This document shows, piece by piece, positions 33,546 to 48,181 of a DNA stretch of 64,000 nt (its first letter is position 1; each line of letters begins with the position of its first letter). A program made the translations under genes and the position numbers. Below the pieces are notes generated by a model that made no database searches, was not told the origin of the DNA, and saw only the letters and a program-made list of their open reading frames with translations. This stretch comes from Owenia fusiformis (Eukaryota > Annelida > Polychaeta > Sabellida > Oweniidae): positions 193,730 through 257,729 of the forward strand of contig CAIIXF020000007.1 of the NCBI GenBank assembly GCA_903813345.2, written 5' to 3'.

Positions 33546-35227
33546 AAACATGCAAAATCATAAGTAAAATAGAAAATAGAAAATTCAAGACCACTGACTG
33601 CAATATATTGTCCAGTGTACAATATCTTGATCTTCAGCCATTCATTACTTTCAGAGTATATTATTTATTGATGATTTGTAATAATGGGGTATAGGTTAAT
33701 ACAAATGAAATACTTGTAAGAAATGGATTCAAACATGCAAATCTCCAACTAAGCAGAAAGGGAACCTTATGATCTAAAATCATCTAAGCTAATGACTCCT
33801 AATAAAATACGTAATCATCACGACATATCCCTTTAAATAACTGCATGAGAAAAAACTTCAATGAAGAAAATAGAAACAAATTCAAGCTTCACAGCTTACA
33901 TGAGATAAGAAAATACTAAAGAGTATAAATATATTACACCATAGAGATGTCTATTTAAAAGTGAATGAATAACATAGACAAAAACAACAATATATATAAC
34001 CTCTGAACAAGAATTTGGTTAACATAATCAGTAAGAGTTGTTATCTCAGGGATTTAGTCTATGAAATATGATGTCATTTCAACTTTCTGTGTTCTTCCTA
34101 ACACAGTGAATCTCTTGAATTTTCAGGAGACCATCAAATGTAAACATTTAGAGTAGGCCATGAATCCATTGTAGTATAGTAAGTTTCCCTTTAACATATA
34201 AGTAGTTTGAACTGGCAGATACTTCAATATCATCATTTAAATTCAACATGGCCACTATTTTCAATTGAACAAATTAGGTATCATTATAGCAAATGTCTAT
34301 TATTTCAAACTACATTTCTTACTGACAATACAAATTAATTTCAAATCTTTGGAGACATACCTCACAAATTGCAAGAAGTCAATTTGACTTCCAGTTCTTG
34401 AGAAATCAGGAATTCAAGACATCTCGCTTGAACTACCGTACCCACTTCTACATTGGATTCAGTATGATTGTTACAGTATGGCATCAACGTGATAAAATAT
34501 AACGACCAGCGAATAAGTACACTTAAAATCCATTGAAGAGTATTGTTTTCTTTTAATAAAATGTTTACGTAACATTTTATTAATGGATTATAGCTCTGAA
34601 TGGCACTGATGCTACTATTGTAATTTACAGAGAGAGCAGGGCGGAGTAAAAAATGATGACAGGTATTTGTACTATAAAATACTATTAATTATCTGATAAA
34701 TCATCTCGGTAGTTATAATCTTCTGTACTTAATAGCATATATATGTCAAGAGTAATATGTCTTTTAGTCGTAATTCAATGAGAACTTTACCAAAAAGATG
34801 GTTAAAGACATGGATATGCAGATACTGAATATGTAATTATACTATACATTAAATATTATATATATTAAATAACATCTAAAAAATATTTGAAATTGATATT
34901 AAAAACAAAACTGTTGCATGAGCCATCCAATATTCCAGATGCGAGTAGAAATAATCTTGTAATACGTCATTAAAAATTCATAATCTATGTGTAAAATTGC
35001 ATTTAGAAATGTGGTTTTGAAGAGTTTATCAACTTTGAAAATTTAATTTTCTTTGAAAATGTGACTTCTAGGTCGGGGAGATTCCCCATAGACCCCATGT
35101 TGTAAAACCATAAAAAGTGAAATATCTTTTCTTGTGTTGGGCAGATAATATTGTCTTTTACTGGACATATTTTAACGATAGTGACATAAACTATGTTTTT
35201 TCTTATAGAAATGACAAACAAATGGTT
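33546..35227. other. Non-coding AT-rich sequence
   Basis: No gene was seen. The segment at 35105-35180 (AAAAAGTGAAATATCTTTTCTTG) is a relative of 9400-9480. Confidence 0.5.
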
Positions 35228-35282
35228 TGAAAATGTTTGGAATTAGTTAAGAAAAATTGCTCGCGCAGTTTAATCTTCGATT

Positions 35283-35314
35283 GATTGGTTATGACGTCAG
35301 CGCCTTGACCAATC
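35283..35314. promoter_or_regulatory. CRE flanked by two opposed CCAAT boxes
   Basis: ATTGG at 35284 and CCAAT near 35310 face each other around a full TGACGTCA. NF-Y plus CREB-type sites in this spacing are common in promoters. Whether this is a live promoter or part of a repeat is unknown; no gene follows on either strand. Confidence 0.3.
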
Positions 35315-35644
35315 AGAAAGTTAGCAGGCGCTGGCTTTTCAAAACTTATAATGGCCCGCTGTCTTATGTACACTTTGCACTTAGGTATGTTACCCTTAAC
35401 TTACCCTTGCAATTAAGTACTATATTTTTTATTAAAGAGTTCGACGAAGTGAATCCCAATTTGTATGAGGCGCAATTTGAAAAAAATATGTTTTATTATG
35501 TACCTGAACTTACAAGTATGACTGTTGCAAATGTCTGAATGAATGGAGGTGGTGTGAAAAATATCTGAACTGTTCCAATTATTGTACTTGTACTGTTTGA
35601 ATAGAGAAATAAAAAAAAAATAAAAAAAAAATCATAGGTATGTT

Positions 35645-35907
35645 ATAATTCACTATATTACCCGCAGAAATGACGTTATAAGTATTATTAGCACCGTTAA
35701 TGCCCAGGGCTGAAATAGCAAGAAAATCTTATACACTGAACGATATCTAATTTCCCGGGATAAGTGCCGGACATTAATGCATTATTGGCCCGCCACTATG
35801 GCCCACCACTATGCCGTCACATATTGCTCAGGTTTATATAGTAAAATAAATGCCTTCTAAACTAGCACTAAAACCCCTAGTACAGGCCTGGCAAGGTGGT
35901 AATAATG
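35645..35907. mobile_element. Dispersed element, copy B (inverted relative to copy A)
   Basis: This is the reverse complement of most of 8892-9155, with shared blocks such as AGAAATGACGTTAT, GAACGATATCTAATTTCCCGGG and CTAGCACTAAAACCCCTAG. It lacks the long terminal hairpin of copy A. No coding capacity. Confidence 0.78.
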
Positions 35908-37254
35908 TAGAATATTTAAGGCAGCCATTTAGATTCCATTTACTAGGAATATACCAAAGACATTATCAATATGCAGACCATTGCTATTAGTCTCAGTTTC
36001 TGCTATTGTCATTCCTAAATATTTATTTGATTGAAAAAGAAACCCCTAAATGTCATGCTAAATTGAAATGAGAGTTAAGAATGCATGTATGATTTCATTT
36101 ATGATCCAATTGATGATTGACAAGAAAATGAATGGAGTAGAAGATTTCTATCTAGGTTTTCTAGAAATAAAATGGAAAGGACTTGATATAAGGGATCTAC
36201 CAGCCCATAATTACCATTAAACAATATTGCAAGCTTAGTGTACCACTGACTGATGACATCTGATTTGTGTGAGCCCTCAGAAAAAAACAGATACCATTAC
36301 AATCTTTCAATGAAACTGTAGTGAAAATTGTCAAATCAGCAAGAAATAAAGTTACGATAGTAAACATGAAGCAAACACTCAGAATTGTTTGAAAATGTAA
36401 AACATATCAGAATCTGCATTCTTTAGAAAGAAATAGAGTGGAATGACCATGGGTAGATGGACATTTTGAGAATTAGCATTTAATGAACTCATAGGGCCCC
36501 ATGGGAGTAAAGCTCATGTTCTTTAAGCCAACTGAAATGTGAGACAGCCTGGTTTGAAATAGAGTTAAAACAGTGGAATTTCTGAAAAATTAACACAGTT
36601 CATGAAAATAGTCTGTGAATGACTCCATGCAACAAAAACATAAGAATTCTCTGACCATCATATCAAACTATTTGCATGTAATGGGATGTAAAAAAAGAAA
36701 TTATACAGACTAGAAACCTAGAAACTGCTATCTGGCTATTACAGGCAGTGGACCAACATAGAATAAATTACCCCCGATCATGCCTTTTATTTGCCAAAAA
36801 TAGTAAAATGAAGAGGATTTAACATGAAATAACTTCATGAGAATAAAGTCAGAACACTGAATTATATAAAAATCCCAGGAAAACAACATTTGATTCAAAA
36901 TGAAAGATGAAAAAGAGAAAAATGTCTTTTGGAAGAGTGTAAATTAGATCAGGGAGCAGATATATTAGTGAGATTTAATAGACTAGACTCATTACATTTG
37001 CTAATTAAGCAGATTAGCTCTAAATTGATGGATATTCTCAGAATAAATATTGAAGTTTCTGCAAATGGAATTAGATGAAATTTACAAAAATAACAAAACT
37101 AGGTAGAAAAATCAAATTCTCTACTATATGTACAAGTATTTTTCATCTATTTTTGGGAATGTCCCATTGACACATACATAACAGTCTTGTATTGCAAACA
37201 CTTCTAAATATGGACACTTTTGGCTAGTCATTCTCAAATATTCCAAATGGATAT

Positions 37255-37460
37255 TTAAAGCTTTTTAAACATCATGTCAATAGGGATTTAGCCCAACCTT
37301 TTTCAGAAAATTTGAAAATCTGGAAATTTGAATACAGTAACTGTGCAAATCAAGATGTTTCAATAAAAAATTACATATGATATAGAATTCAAATATGCCA
37401 AAATGTTGGTATTTGTTGGTTAAAAATGCAGATCTAATATCTCAATAAAAACAAGATTTC
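37255..37460. repeat. Dispersed repeat, copy 2
   Basis: Diverged direct-orientation relative of 26660-26935, without the internal duplication. No ends or target duplications could be defined. Confidence 0.65.
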
Positions 37461-38807
37461 AACCATTTCAATGCTATTAAGAAAACCTCTGTTGCATAAA
37501 TTATTAGCAACAGGGCATTTGTGTAGGATTATAATTTTTATTGCTCAATGGCACTTTTTAGACTTCTAATATTGTTTCTGAAGGGCAGTTTTATAGTCTT
37601 ATATCAGTTCTTCAGTACATCTTGTTGGCATATATTATTTCTAAGAGCTGTAAGTACTTCTCATTTTCAGACCAGAATATTATTTATGACCTAATGCTAC
37701 ACCCCTAAGCCCTAAGATAAGCTAGCTTCTTATTGTAGAGCAAGTTTATCAAATGGCAAACAAATGTTTATATTAGACTTCCTTAAATTATAATATACTG
37801 TCTGTTATCTAGTTACAGTCCAGGATACCATGCCACGACTAATGTTCTAAAAAACTAAAAATATGATAACAAGACCTATTTTAACCTACTTTGTGCATCT
37901 TTATGGGATCGTGCTAGTTCTTTAACTAAGTTAGGCGTGGCTGTTCATTAAAATTTCATTATCAAATCATGCAACTGTTTTCATTGTGAAAATGAGTGTT
38001 TATCAATGTTTGACAGATGTATGACAGAAGGGAGTAAGTTTCGTGATTTTACATCAAGTATTACCCACAGCTCCATCTGTAAATGATGGATTATCAATTG
38101 TACACCCTCTCCCTCCATGTAACAGCATTATTGCAAATAATCCATTGTTTACAGGATTTGGATAATAATACAGGACATCATTTCTATTTCTAACAGGATA
38201 GCTTCTATTCAGTTCACTATGACCCTTAAGTGTTAACAATAATAACTGACAGATTGCGTGTGAATGTGGAAACACGATATATTGATATATACGCATACAC
38301 TGACAGATTATCCTAAGTGACACTCAGGATATTGGGATTATCCAGAGGTAAATACTGTATATCTGCCCAAGGGCAAGGGGTAATCCAAATATTTTGACCT
38401 ACCCAGTAGGATGACCTATTAATCCTACATTTCAATGATGTATTCCTTATAAACACAAATTAAGTATTTTTCAGAAGGTGTCTGAAAATATTTGGATGGT
38501 GCGCCCCTGTACTTGGATGAAGCTCGCACCATATATCAACATCCTATTGTCTCCATATTGTCTCACTGATTAAGGTTTCAACATACAAATAGAATACAAA
38601 GACATACGCTACTAGGAAATCTTTTAATTCCTCAGGAAATGGAAAAACACCCAGTAGATTGATGGGGCCTTGAACCTATTTATAAATCAAGTAGATCAAT
38701 CAAAGGACAATGCACTGCACTGGTATTAGACATCAATTTAATATATTAATAACAGTATATGTGTAGAGAAACACATTTTCTGTTTGTTAATAAAGTGATG
38801 TACTATT

Positions 38808-38864
38808 GTTTATTTGTTTGTTTGTTTGTTTGTTTGTTTGTTTGTTTGTTTGTTTGTTTGTTTG
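38808..38864. repeat. (TTTG)n microsatellite
   Basis: About 14 uninterrupted TTTG units. A shorter array of the same motif is at 63343-63381 and an interrupted one at 56880-56925. Confidence 0.97.
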
Positions 38865-41800
38865 GTGATACCATAATCAACACCCCATTGCCTCTCATGG
38901 AAGAATTCACTTGTTACCCAAATTGAACGTTTTGGAAAAAAATTTCAATTTTGCTATTACATGTATTGTTATTCTTGTAAATGAATTGTTTACTTGATGT
39001 ACAACATTGTTTTCTAAGATGTACTAATGTCATCAATACTTGATCTATACTAAATTATTTACTGCTATTTTACTCTGAATAACTTGATCATTCATACCAA
39101 GATATAGACACATATAAAATATGATATAAATACTTAAAATGTTCCTATTAATACTTACACAGATTAGTCCCTAAAAGGCCATCCCGACTTAGATATAAAT
39201 AGATTTGCATACTGCACCACCGAAGTGATAAATTCTTGTCCCACACCTCAGCTTTCCATAAAACCAAATGATATTAATTCCGATGAAATCATGCAGTAAC
39301 TATCGGCTATTGATTCTCATTATACTGCATACCAGTGCTCTACAAGATTCACTTGCCAATGATCTACTGTAGAGACAATCTCCATATGCAGATTTCCGTC
39401 TGCTTTTTCCTTACACATCAATCATGCTTATTTCACATTATTTCTCTCTAAATTTTGAACGAAGTTGCTAATTTTCTAGCATTTCTATATAATTTAGAGT
39501 ATTTAATACATGTCTATCTTCTCTATTTCTTGTTCATTTCACTCCTTTCACCTTTATTTCACATTTTAAAACACTAACACTCAGAGATTCTACTTAAGAA
39601 ATGTATGCCAGTTCTACAGGAACAAGAAGTTAGAAGCAACTGAGCCTAGTTCCATTACAGAAACTGTAAGATACAAAACAAAGACTCGGGACAAATATAA
39701 TACCAATGTTTCATTGGATTCTCATTAATAATATATCCGATCAATTAGATAAAGTATTTGGAGATTGATTTTGCCAGGAAAGCAATACATAAAACACTAA
39801 TATATATCAGATACCTGGGAGGATAGATGCTCTAAGAGTAACAATTGATTGTACCTGCATCACTGGCGCCTAAATCCCAAACTGTATTACTAAAGATAAT
39901 AAGCTAGTTGGGGTTTATTTTTTACCTGGTGTCACCTAGAAATCCTCCAATTTTGTTATAGCTGAAATATCAAGGCTTGCTCTAATGAGTATATTGTGAA
40001 CAGAAAGATGTGCTGTATTAACTAAATGCATATTTCCATTTTGGAATGTATATGTATAATAAATATACATTATTTAGGTTTGGCATTAAATATTATAGTC
40101 CCTTCCTTATTTCATTTTTAATAGCTGAGACTGGGGGGGGGGAGTAATGGGATGACTGGGTGCAAGATTGTTTTATGTTACTTCTACATAGGGATGCTTA
40201 GACATAAGACACTCATCACAGTTTCTATGAATAAAGCATTAACTTCAAATTCTGCCAATAAATCAGACAAGAACACAGCACTAACAGCAGTCTAATTATG
40301 ACACTGTCATCTATCTGGCTTACTAATGATTTTTCAAATGGATAGAACACACAGGTTGTTCATTTAGTCATTTTCTACATACAGTGATACCTGTATATCA
40401 GAACAACTCTCTAATTCGAACATTTAGTCAGTTTTCAGCAAGTGAACCCTGATATAAAACACTTGAGATGCTAGCCTTTAAGTCCTAACCAAGATCAATG
40501 ACTATCTTGTTAATAGTGTTAATAGTAATTACCCTCTGTCAAGGTCCTACACTATCAAAAATTACTACTTATAGAAAATTAACATTATGCAGTAGACTAG
40601 ATGCGAGTAGAAATAATATTGATTTATGTCATTAAATATTCTAAATTCCGTCAAAGTGATGTCATATCAGATGTGTTCAACTTGTCAAGTTTTACTGTAC
40701 CTTAATATTGCAATGTCTTAGTCAAGCTACTAAACAGATTTCACTTCTTGTGATTTCATGTTGACTTAAATAAATTTTGTTTTCAAACGGTCCCTTTATG
40801 TCATAAAGATGTTACCTTAATTGCCTCAGCAATCATCTTTACTCAAATTCTCATGTATACCCGTACGAATAACAAAATCAAACTTATTTCTTAAACAATA
40901 TCAAGGGCATAAGAGAATCAGCTAAGATTAAGAATATGTAGCTGTGTAGTTCAGATCCCAATGAGTTTATAAATGAAGAAGGAAAGGTTTCTCATGCAAT
41001 TCTCAGATAAAGAATAATCATCCTTGTGACAACCACTGAAGTATTTTGGAAGTCCATAATGTGAAATCAATAGTGTGAAGCGATCAGTTTTGAGTAATGT
41101 AATAGATAGGCAAATAGGTTTTTTAATGAAAAGCTGAGAAATGGGTAGATATCATAATAGAGTCCGCTCTATCTGTTACTGTCTTCTTTCCGGGTGTCAA
41201 GATAATGTGTATAATTATTCATAAGGCTGGGGAGAAAATAGTTTATTGACCAAGCAGCCAGAAAGAACTTTTTTTGAAAAATGGCATCATTCGGTATGCT
41301 CAAATAGTCAAAGGCATTAACACGCAAATTGTCACCACCTGCCATTTTTTACAGATGCTGACCACCGGCTGCCAAATGCAAAACACTGTCTTCACTAGTG
41401 ATGCTGACATAAGAAGCCAATTTCTCCAAAAAGAGACAAATGTAAGAACCTGAATCCATGCATGCAAAATACCAGCATATAACTCAATTTAAGGCTATAT
41501 TTCAAAAGCCAAAGATTCAATAATCTAGCATGCTGAAATAATAATTACATTGTTTCAAAAAAAGAACTGTTATCAATATCTGCTACGCAAAAAACAATTT
41601 CCAAATCAGCCATGCATGGGAATGGAATACTCATTGCTTAAACCCATCTTCAAAAAAACATGCTGACCTTGATAGACATAATACTGGTGGAGTTATCGCA
41701 GACTTAGAGTGGAACTTCAAGTGGTAGACTGGTAGTTATCAAGAGCTATACCTATACATCTTTCCATTCTTCATACTCATCATTTCCATTAAGAATCAAC

Positions 41801-42496
41801 CTTCCAGACAATACGTTTCTAGAGTAATTTATTTCTTTTTAACCACATGGATATATGAAGAGAACATTTACTTCATACTGTAGTTTAATGTTGTCATTTG
41901 TGAAGCTAGTGGAATTACCAACATCCCAAAAATATTTGAGGCGAATTCAGATTTGAGAGACAAAACTTAAATCAAAGATAAAATAGTGTATGACATCATT
42001 TTAAGTTTCAGTCGAATAAATCCTTAAAGAAATACTTTTTTCTGCATATACAGTTGAAATAAATAATAATCCTGATTGTTCAATGTCAATGTAACAGCAT
42101 TAGCGAAGATTCTGCAAAATGAGAGAAAGCCTGTGTTAACTTCAGAATGTCAATCTCTAGATTAGAGTCAGACTTGATCATGGAATAGGTTACTTCCAAG
42201 GGACATGGAGATGGGTTAATAAAGATAATCTTTATCACATAAATTCTCTTATCACCATGGTAAAACAATAGAGCTTACTTTTATAGCATCAGCTAATCTA
42301 ATGTGTAAGCTGATAATACTGGAAACCTGCAGTTGGTCAACTAAGCTTAGAATCACAAGATATCAAGATTATCTTCATAAAAAGAACTGTGTGACTTGGA
42401 CATCAAGATTATCTTTATTAGAAAGTACTGTTTTACATTACATGTCAATAAATTGGTACACAATCGCAAGATGGTTAGGTTTTTCAATATGTTCCT

Positions 42497-42531
42497 ACGA
42501 CCTTGGCCTTGACCTTTGACTTCTGACCTTG
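42497..42531 (-). promoter_or_regulatory. Cluster of AGGTCA-type half-sites
   Basis: On the minus strand the sequence reads AAGGTCAGAAGTCAAAGGTC then AAGGCCAAGGTCG. It contains an AAGTCA-A-AGGTCA direct repeat with one-base spacing (DR1, as bound by HNF4/RXR-type receptors) and CAAGGTCA-type extended half-sites. TGACCTT repeats can also arise as simple sequence, so function is unproven. Confidence 0.25.
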
Positions 42532-43978
42532 TAGATATGGTGTTTATTTAAACTGATGCTCCTGACAGAGGATAGAAAGTTGAATATTAAACTATTTGGG
42601 GAAATCAACATGATTTTTAATCTTCCAATTGTGATAACTTCGATGACTAAAGAGAATGTGATATAAAAACTTCCAAACTTCAATCATGGGCTTTCAACCC
42701 ATGCTTCAATATAAAAGAATATCTCAAAAAACAAAACAGTAATTGTTTATAAAACATTTGACCATTGGTCTAAAGTGATATTACAATATATATCAGTATG
42801 TACTTACATCTATAGAAATATGTGTCTAAACATTTCCTAACTCTTTCTTGCCACATCATCAATTGGTCTGAAGATAGTCAGGCCTCTTATCAATCAATAT
42901 ACAGCCTAAGTAAATTATCAATCTACCCTATGTTTTCCTAACAATTTCTCTCTCAAATTTGAAAGAGCTATCCTTCACTTTCAAGCATTTACATACAATT
43001 CAGAGAACTAACTACAAGCAGATGTATTTCATTTGTTGATATTTCAACCCATTAACTCAATTTTATGTTTGAAAATGTAACCATTGTTATATTTTACTGA
43101 TAGGGGAGTCAAGATTGCAGTTATTGTATGTGTAATTATATAACTTTCCAACTTAACTTTCCAATGTATTTCTATATTGGGATCCTGTCACAGCTGTTCA
43201 TTAGATATTGACAGTAATTAGAGGATACATCTGCTCAATACATTTGAAAGCCCACATAATCAATAAAAATGTTATTATAAGTTTGTTAAGTTTTTTCAGA
43301 TTTCTTGGCAGTAAACTAGAGACGTGTCTTATAAATGAAGAGTCAAAATCAATAAACACAAATGTAGAGAATTTCTATTGATTTTACAAAGTTATGCAGT
43401 TCATTACTAAATTCTTGAAAGTTAATGCATTACAAAAGAAAGAAAAAGATGGATTACTGAACAAAGAGGGGATTCTGTCTATGCAAGAGATGAACTTTGA
43501 TTCTTACAAGGGAGCTCTTATGTATAATATATCAAAGGATCAGAACAATATATCTCGGTCAGCCACAATCGGCAATATCTTTTCCCATACAGAAAGCAAA
43601 AACAATCAAACAGCCCATTATCTCATTTTATATTGTGATATATTATGCAATGCCAATACCATTCATTGAAATATACTGGGCAATATATTATACAAATCCT
43701 GCATTGTTAATTAGAGTGTTGCATTCGGCAAACTGAAATCACAAATCTGGAGATTAACCATGGTATTTTATCAAACAGTAGAACTTTAAGTAAACCTTTG
43801 GGATTAAAAAAGATATACTTGTATATCAAGAGTCTGCCAGATTGAATACCTTGACATATGTATATGTCACAAACTATAACATCCTTAAGTAGGCCAAGAA
43901 GAAAGATTAATATAGCTAATTAATTAGGCATGTTAGAAATAGGCTTTTATACATTTAGGCTTGTTATGCCTGGGTCAC

Positions 43979-44094
43979 ATTTCCTCCGATCCATCGGCCG
44001 GTGCCTGGCCGATTGAGTGTTTTGTTCAATATTGTATTCAATTTTGAACAAAATACTCAATCGGCCCAGTGCCGTAGTGAAAATCGGAGGAAAT
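43979..44094. mobile_element. Short hairpin MITE
   Basis: The ends ATTTCCTCCGAT and ATCGGAGGAAAT are inverted, with inner inverted blocks GGCCGATTGAGT/ACTCAATCGGCC and TTTTGTTCAA/TTGAACAAAA. It is 116 bp with no coding potential. Confidence 0.78.
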
Positions 44095-47000
44095 ACCAAG
44101 GCAATACATAGGCTTGCATACACAAATCAGGTGCATGCACCATTTAAGGTCTAAAATCAAAACTTTTCCGAGACGGATGTCCCCGGACCCCCCATTAACT
44201 GTTAATGGTCATAATAATAACATAATATATGAAGATCAACGGCCCCTAGATCAGTAACATCATACATATCTTATAGTTTTGGTTATTGGTTCCTTGGTTT
44301 TTTAGTTTTGGTTATTGGTTCCTTGGTAATCACAGAGTTTAACGGCAACTGTAAGATTGTTGTGAAAACAATTAACAAAACATATCTTGGAATTAGGACG
44401 TCATGATTCAATTGACCAAGATGGGCCATATGAAGACCACTGAAGTCATGTAAGGGCCAAAATATGTCATAAAACAGTTAAACATTCCTTACATGTAGTA
44501 AAATGAAACAGTTGCCACAATACTGATTAGATGACATGCCATCAAGTGCAAGATATGATGATGGAAACTGTTTGGCTTTTTAGATGAGTTGAGTGAGATG
44601 AAGCTCCTCATATGGACTTTTTCATTGTAAAGGGTCTTTTGATTGCACAAATCTTTATTTGAGCTCATTCATTGACTTCTGTTGATCTATCTACGTTAGT
44701 TGCAATTCACATTTTGCAACATGTAGTTCAAAAACGCAAGATAAGCGTTATACCAAGACATGATGACAAACTTCAACCTCTTATCCTCTTAATACCAATG
44801 GGCCTCTGATCCATGCTTCATAAAGAAAAAATCCTTGAAAAGCCAAGTGTTACATACTAGGACTTTGACAGAAGTCTATTTTTTAAAGTCTTTTGATTGA
44901 TACATCACACAGATTCTCATGAATAGTCAATATCAATGATTCATTTATATTTGTGCTGTAAACAAGATCTGATTAAGGATAAGCATTTAGCATTTGCAAT
45001 AATATACAACCAGAGTTCATCTCTTAAGACATAAACAAGGTGGCGCAGTTATCATCATGGATATATTCATGATGATGAATTCTTTCTAGTTCTATAATTA
45101 ATGATGTTTTTATGAACTGATCTTGACCTTATTTCCCTACGAATCCACGGTGTTAGATCATATCTCTTGATAAATCTTAGTCTTAAAACAAATCCCAAGT
45201 CTTACAGATCACTGCTAAAATAAAGACAGATTAGGCGGAGACATCCCAAAGCTGTCACTTTATATAAAAGTAACATTCCATAAATAGAAGATGATGATGT
45301 ATATTGGAATATGTCTGATGACACCGGACAAGATAATCCATGATAAGGCTGAACTTCAGAGCTTCAGATCCCCATAATGTCACATCGTAGATACAACCGT
45401 AGTATAAAGATCAAGCACAGGCAAGAAGTATCCTTTCTTAAAGAGCAAATACCAGTAACTCTCATCTTTAATGACGTTAAAATATATTTTTCAGAATGCA
45501 ACTTACACAATCAATGGACTTGGATATTAAAATTAGTTTCTGTAAAAAAATATTTCAAATAGAAAACTAATTTAAATTGAAAATGTTACGAGTAGTCTTT
45601 TCATTTTAGAACTTGTCATACTATAAGTTTAGAATACATTTGTTTTTTTCTTTGATATTTACAGAAAAGGAGATTTGTGTCAAATTCTATTAATTGTGTA
45701 AGTTACTTATCATTATGGATAAAAAAACATTTTAGGTTATTGACACATTTAAAGGCAATATAGTGTCTGTATGATACTAAAATTCAATTGAAATTCAAAA
45801 ATTGAAATAAATTCAGAATAACCTGTGACTTGCACCAATTAACAAACTTTGATACAAACTATTATAACCTGAGCAAAGGGTCTACTTATAGACTACCCTC
45901 TGCCTAGTGTTGACTTTATTACAGTTTAGCAGCCCCACCCCAATTCCTTCAATGATGTGATCAATCATTCTTTTCGTAAAATCCCGGGGGTGAACTATCT
46001 GATGAGAACAAATTACATCCAGCAGAGATGAGTTTTGAAACTGTATAGAACATTCCAATATTATCAATCAAGGACCCACGGTCCTGTAATCACACAGTGG
46101 TGTGGATATGCATAAAATGAATATGGATATGACTCAATCTGGATAGCAGTTTTAATTTGTGCGGCTAATGTTGACAGACGGACAGACCAACGGACGGCCG
46201 GATGGACATACGGACCAACAGACAGACGGACGGACGCCTGGTCGATCCCATAGGCTCACCGTGTGAGCCAATAGCATATGATATGAGGATGATACAATAA
46301 CTGGATTAATGTTTAACAATAGTGTGAACTCATAAAGTACAAAACATAGGATAAACAATATAATACTATGCCTATAAAAATCAATCTATTGTGCTGTACT
46401 ATAGTATAACACAAAAATCACATTTGATGGCATTCAACTTATCCAGTAAACATGAACCATAACAATATACTCTATTAGTATCATTTTTTATCTTCAATTA
46501 TCTGACATCAAGTACCACAATCATATCAAAGATGAACATTTCATTGATATCCAGAGAGAGACCCTATGTTTATATCGGTTTTCATCTGATAGAGTTGAAA
46601 ATTGATGAAGAGTCAAAGTGGAAGAGAACAAAAAAACAATTTTGAACTTTTTATCAAAATCATCATTGTGATTTGCCTCTAACATCAACCAAAGCTGTTG
46701 TTCCACACTATAATTCATTTAGCTCACATTTTAAAAAATAATTATTTTAATACATGTTTATGTCTTACCTTGATCTTGTGCACCTGACTGTTTCTATAGC
46801 ATTTATAATCATTCACTTCAATGTATGTTTCTTTTCAGTTACTTAGCTCCTCGAGTCAGGATGATCTGCAGCAGAAAATAATACAACCTTAATATTTGCA
46901 CGAGTAATGGTTTTATTAGCAAATATAGGAACAGTTGATGAAATCTCATGAGCCTCCATAGGTGGGAATTATCTTAGTAGTAAAGTATATGATCTTATGG

Positions 47001-47181
47001 TCAGGAAATATAAAATGTACTTTTACTCTAGTGTTGGCACAATGTTGGAATCGCATTGTTTATCAAAATAAATTGAAGTTATTTTTTGCCATTAAAAAAA
47101 GCTCTTATAAACTTATGACTAAATGGTTGCGCTATGATGGGCTGATTGAGCTCTGCATTTTTACTACACTACACTACACTG
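44095..47181. other. Non-coding sequence with a degenerate ACGG-type microsatellite
   Basis: A tandem duplication (TTTTGGTTATTGGTTCCTTGG twice) lies at about 44275-44325. At about 46175-46240 an imperfect GACGGACAGACC array precedes ATAGGCTCACCGTGTGAGCC, a palindromic block. No gene found. Confidence 0.5.
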
Positions 47182-47653
47182 TAGTGTTGTCGCGATTAAT
47201 CGATACATCGCGATATACATCGCCAAAGCTGGTTCTGGCGATGCATCGATGTCTGAAACAAAACATCGATGTTTTTGAAAAAAAATAAATTTGCTAAAAA
47301 TCGCCCTTTCTTATCTTATTTTGACGCAAATTGCTTACCTTTTTTCATGTCTTATTACATTTTCCAATGTTTTCTGATACTCTTTCGCTTTAAAACTGTT
47401 TTAGCTAGTCGAAATGAACCATTAATCTAAAAAAAACAACTTTACTTTCATTTCACCGTTACTAGAAGTTCCCGGATGTACCACCGTACTCTTATTAATT
47501 TGTTCTGTTCGGTATTTTAGTGCATTAGCGTTCAGTATTTTAGTGCACTTTTCTCGAACTTTTTCTCGATGTACATCGCGATGTGCATCGATGTTTACTA
47601 CTGAAAATTGCCGATGTATCGATGTACGATTATGCCACATCGCGACAACACTA
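47182..47653. mobile_element. hAT-type MITE with perfect 8-bp target duplication
   Basis: The inverted ends TAGTGTTGTCGCGAT and ATCGCGACAACACTA delimit 472 bp. CTACACTG is duplicated exactly at 47174-47181 and 47654-47661. Subterminal regions are full of CATCGATGT/ACATCGATG-like repeats. An 8-bp duplication with this end is typical of the hAT superfamily. No transposase; open frames on both strands come from the inverted subterminal repeats. Confidence 0.93.
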
Positions 47654-48181
47654 CTACACTGTGTTTCAAAGAGTGTTTTAAACAAAATTAGAATAAACCG
47701 ATATCTACTCAGAAATATAAATATGTAGGTTAAATTGTCTTTATCCTTAATGGTGTACAAATATACAGTTAAACCTATCTTAGTGAACACCTGAAAATTT
47801 AGTAAACATGATTTCTCAGATCATACTCAGTGACGTCTATATGAAAACTTTCCTTGAAGTAATACCTTCTGTGATGCCCAAAGTAGTTGCTTTATGCAAG
47901 TTTTACTGTAATTTCATTCGTCACTGTTGAGTGCTTTTTAATGTATAATACCAATTCAGGTAAAATTTTCATATTTTTAATGATTTGATAAATACTTGAT
48001 TTTATTTCTGCTTATTTCCTATACATTTCATAATTATTATGTTGCACGTGGTAAGCACGTAAATGCACGATATATCCAATCATATAACATACAACATATT
48101 TACTGCTGAATAAACAACTACATTGTTAACCAAGGTGATAGATAATATATGAACCTTCATAATAGTGAAATTATTTGGTAT

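Larger units (their letters stand above)
35908..43978. other. Non-coding AT-rich sequence
   Basis: Apart from the dispersed repeat at 37255, the TTTG array at 38808 and a cluster of nuclear-receptor-like half-sites at 42497-42531, nothing is recognisable. No ORF exceeds about 95 codons and none has recognisable protein composition. Confidence 0.5.

Noticed and set aside
35257-35538. 93-codon plus-strand frame after the CRE/CCAAT cluster
   Set aside because: It has no recognisable domain and starts inside the putative regulatory palindrome; likely chance.
47422-47790. 122-codon minus-strand frame
   Set aside because: It overlaps the end and subterminal repeats of the hAT-type MITE, and the plus strand is open too.
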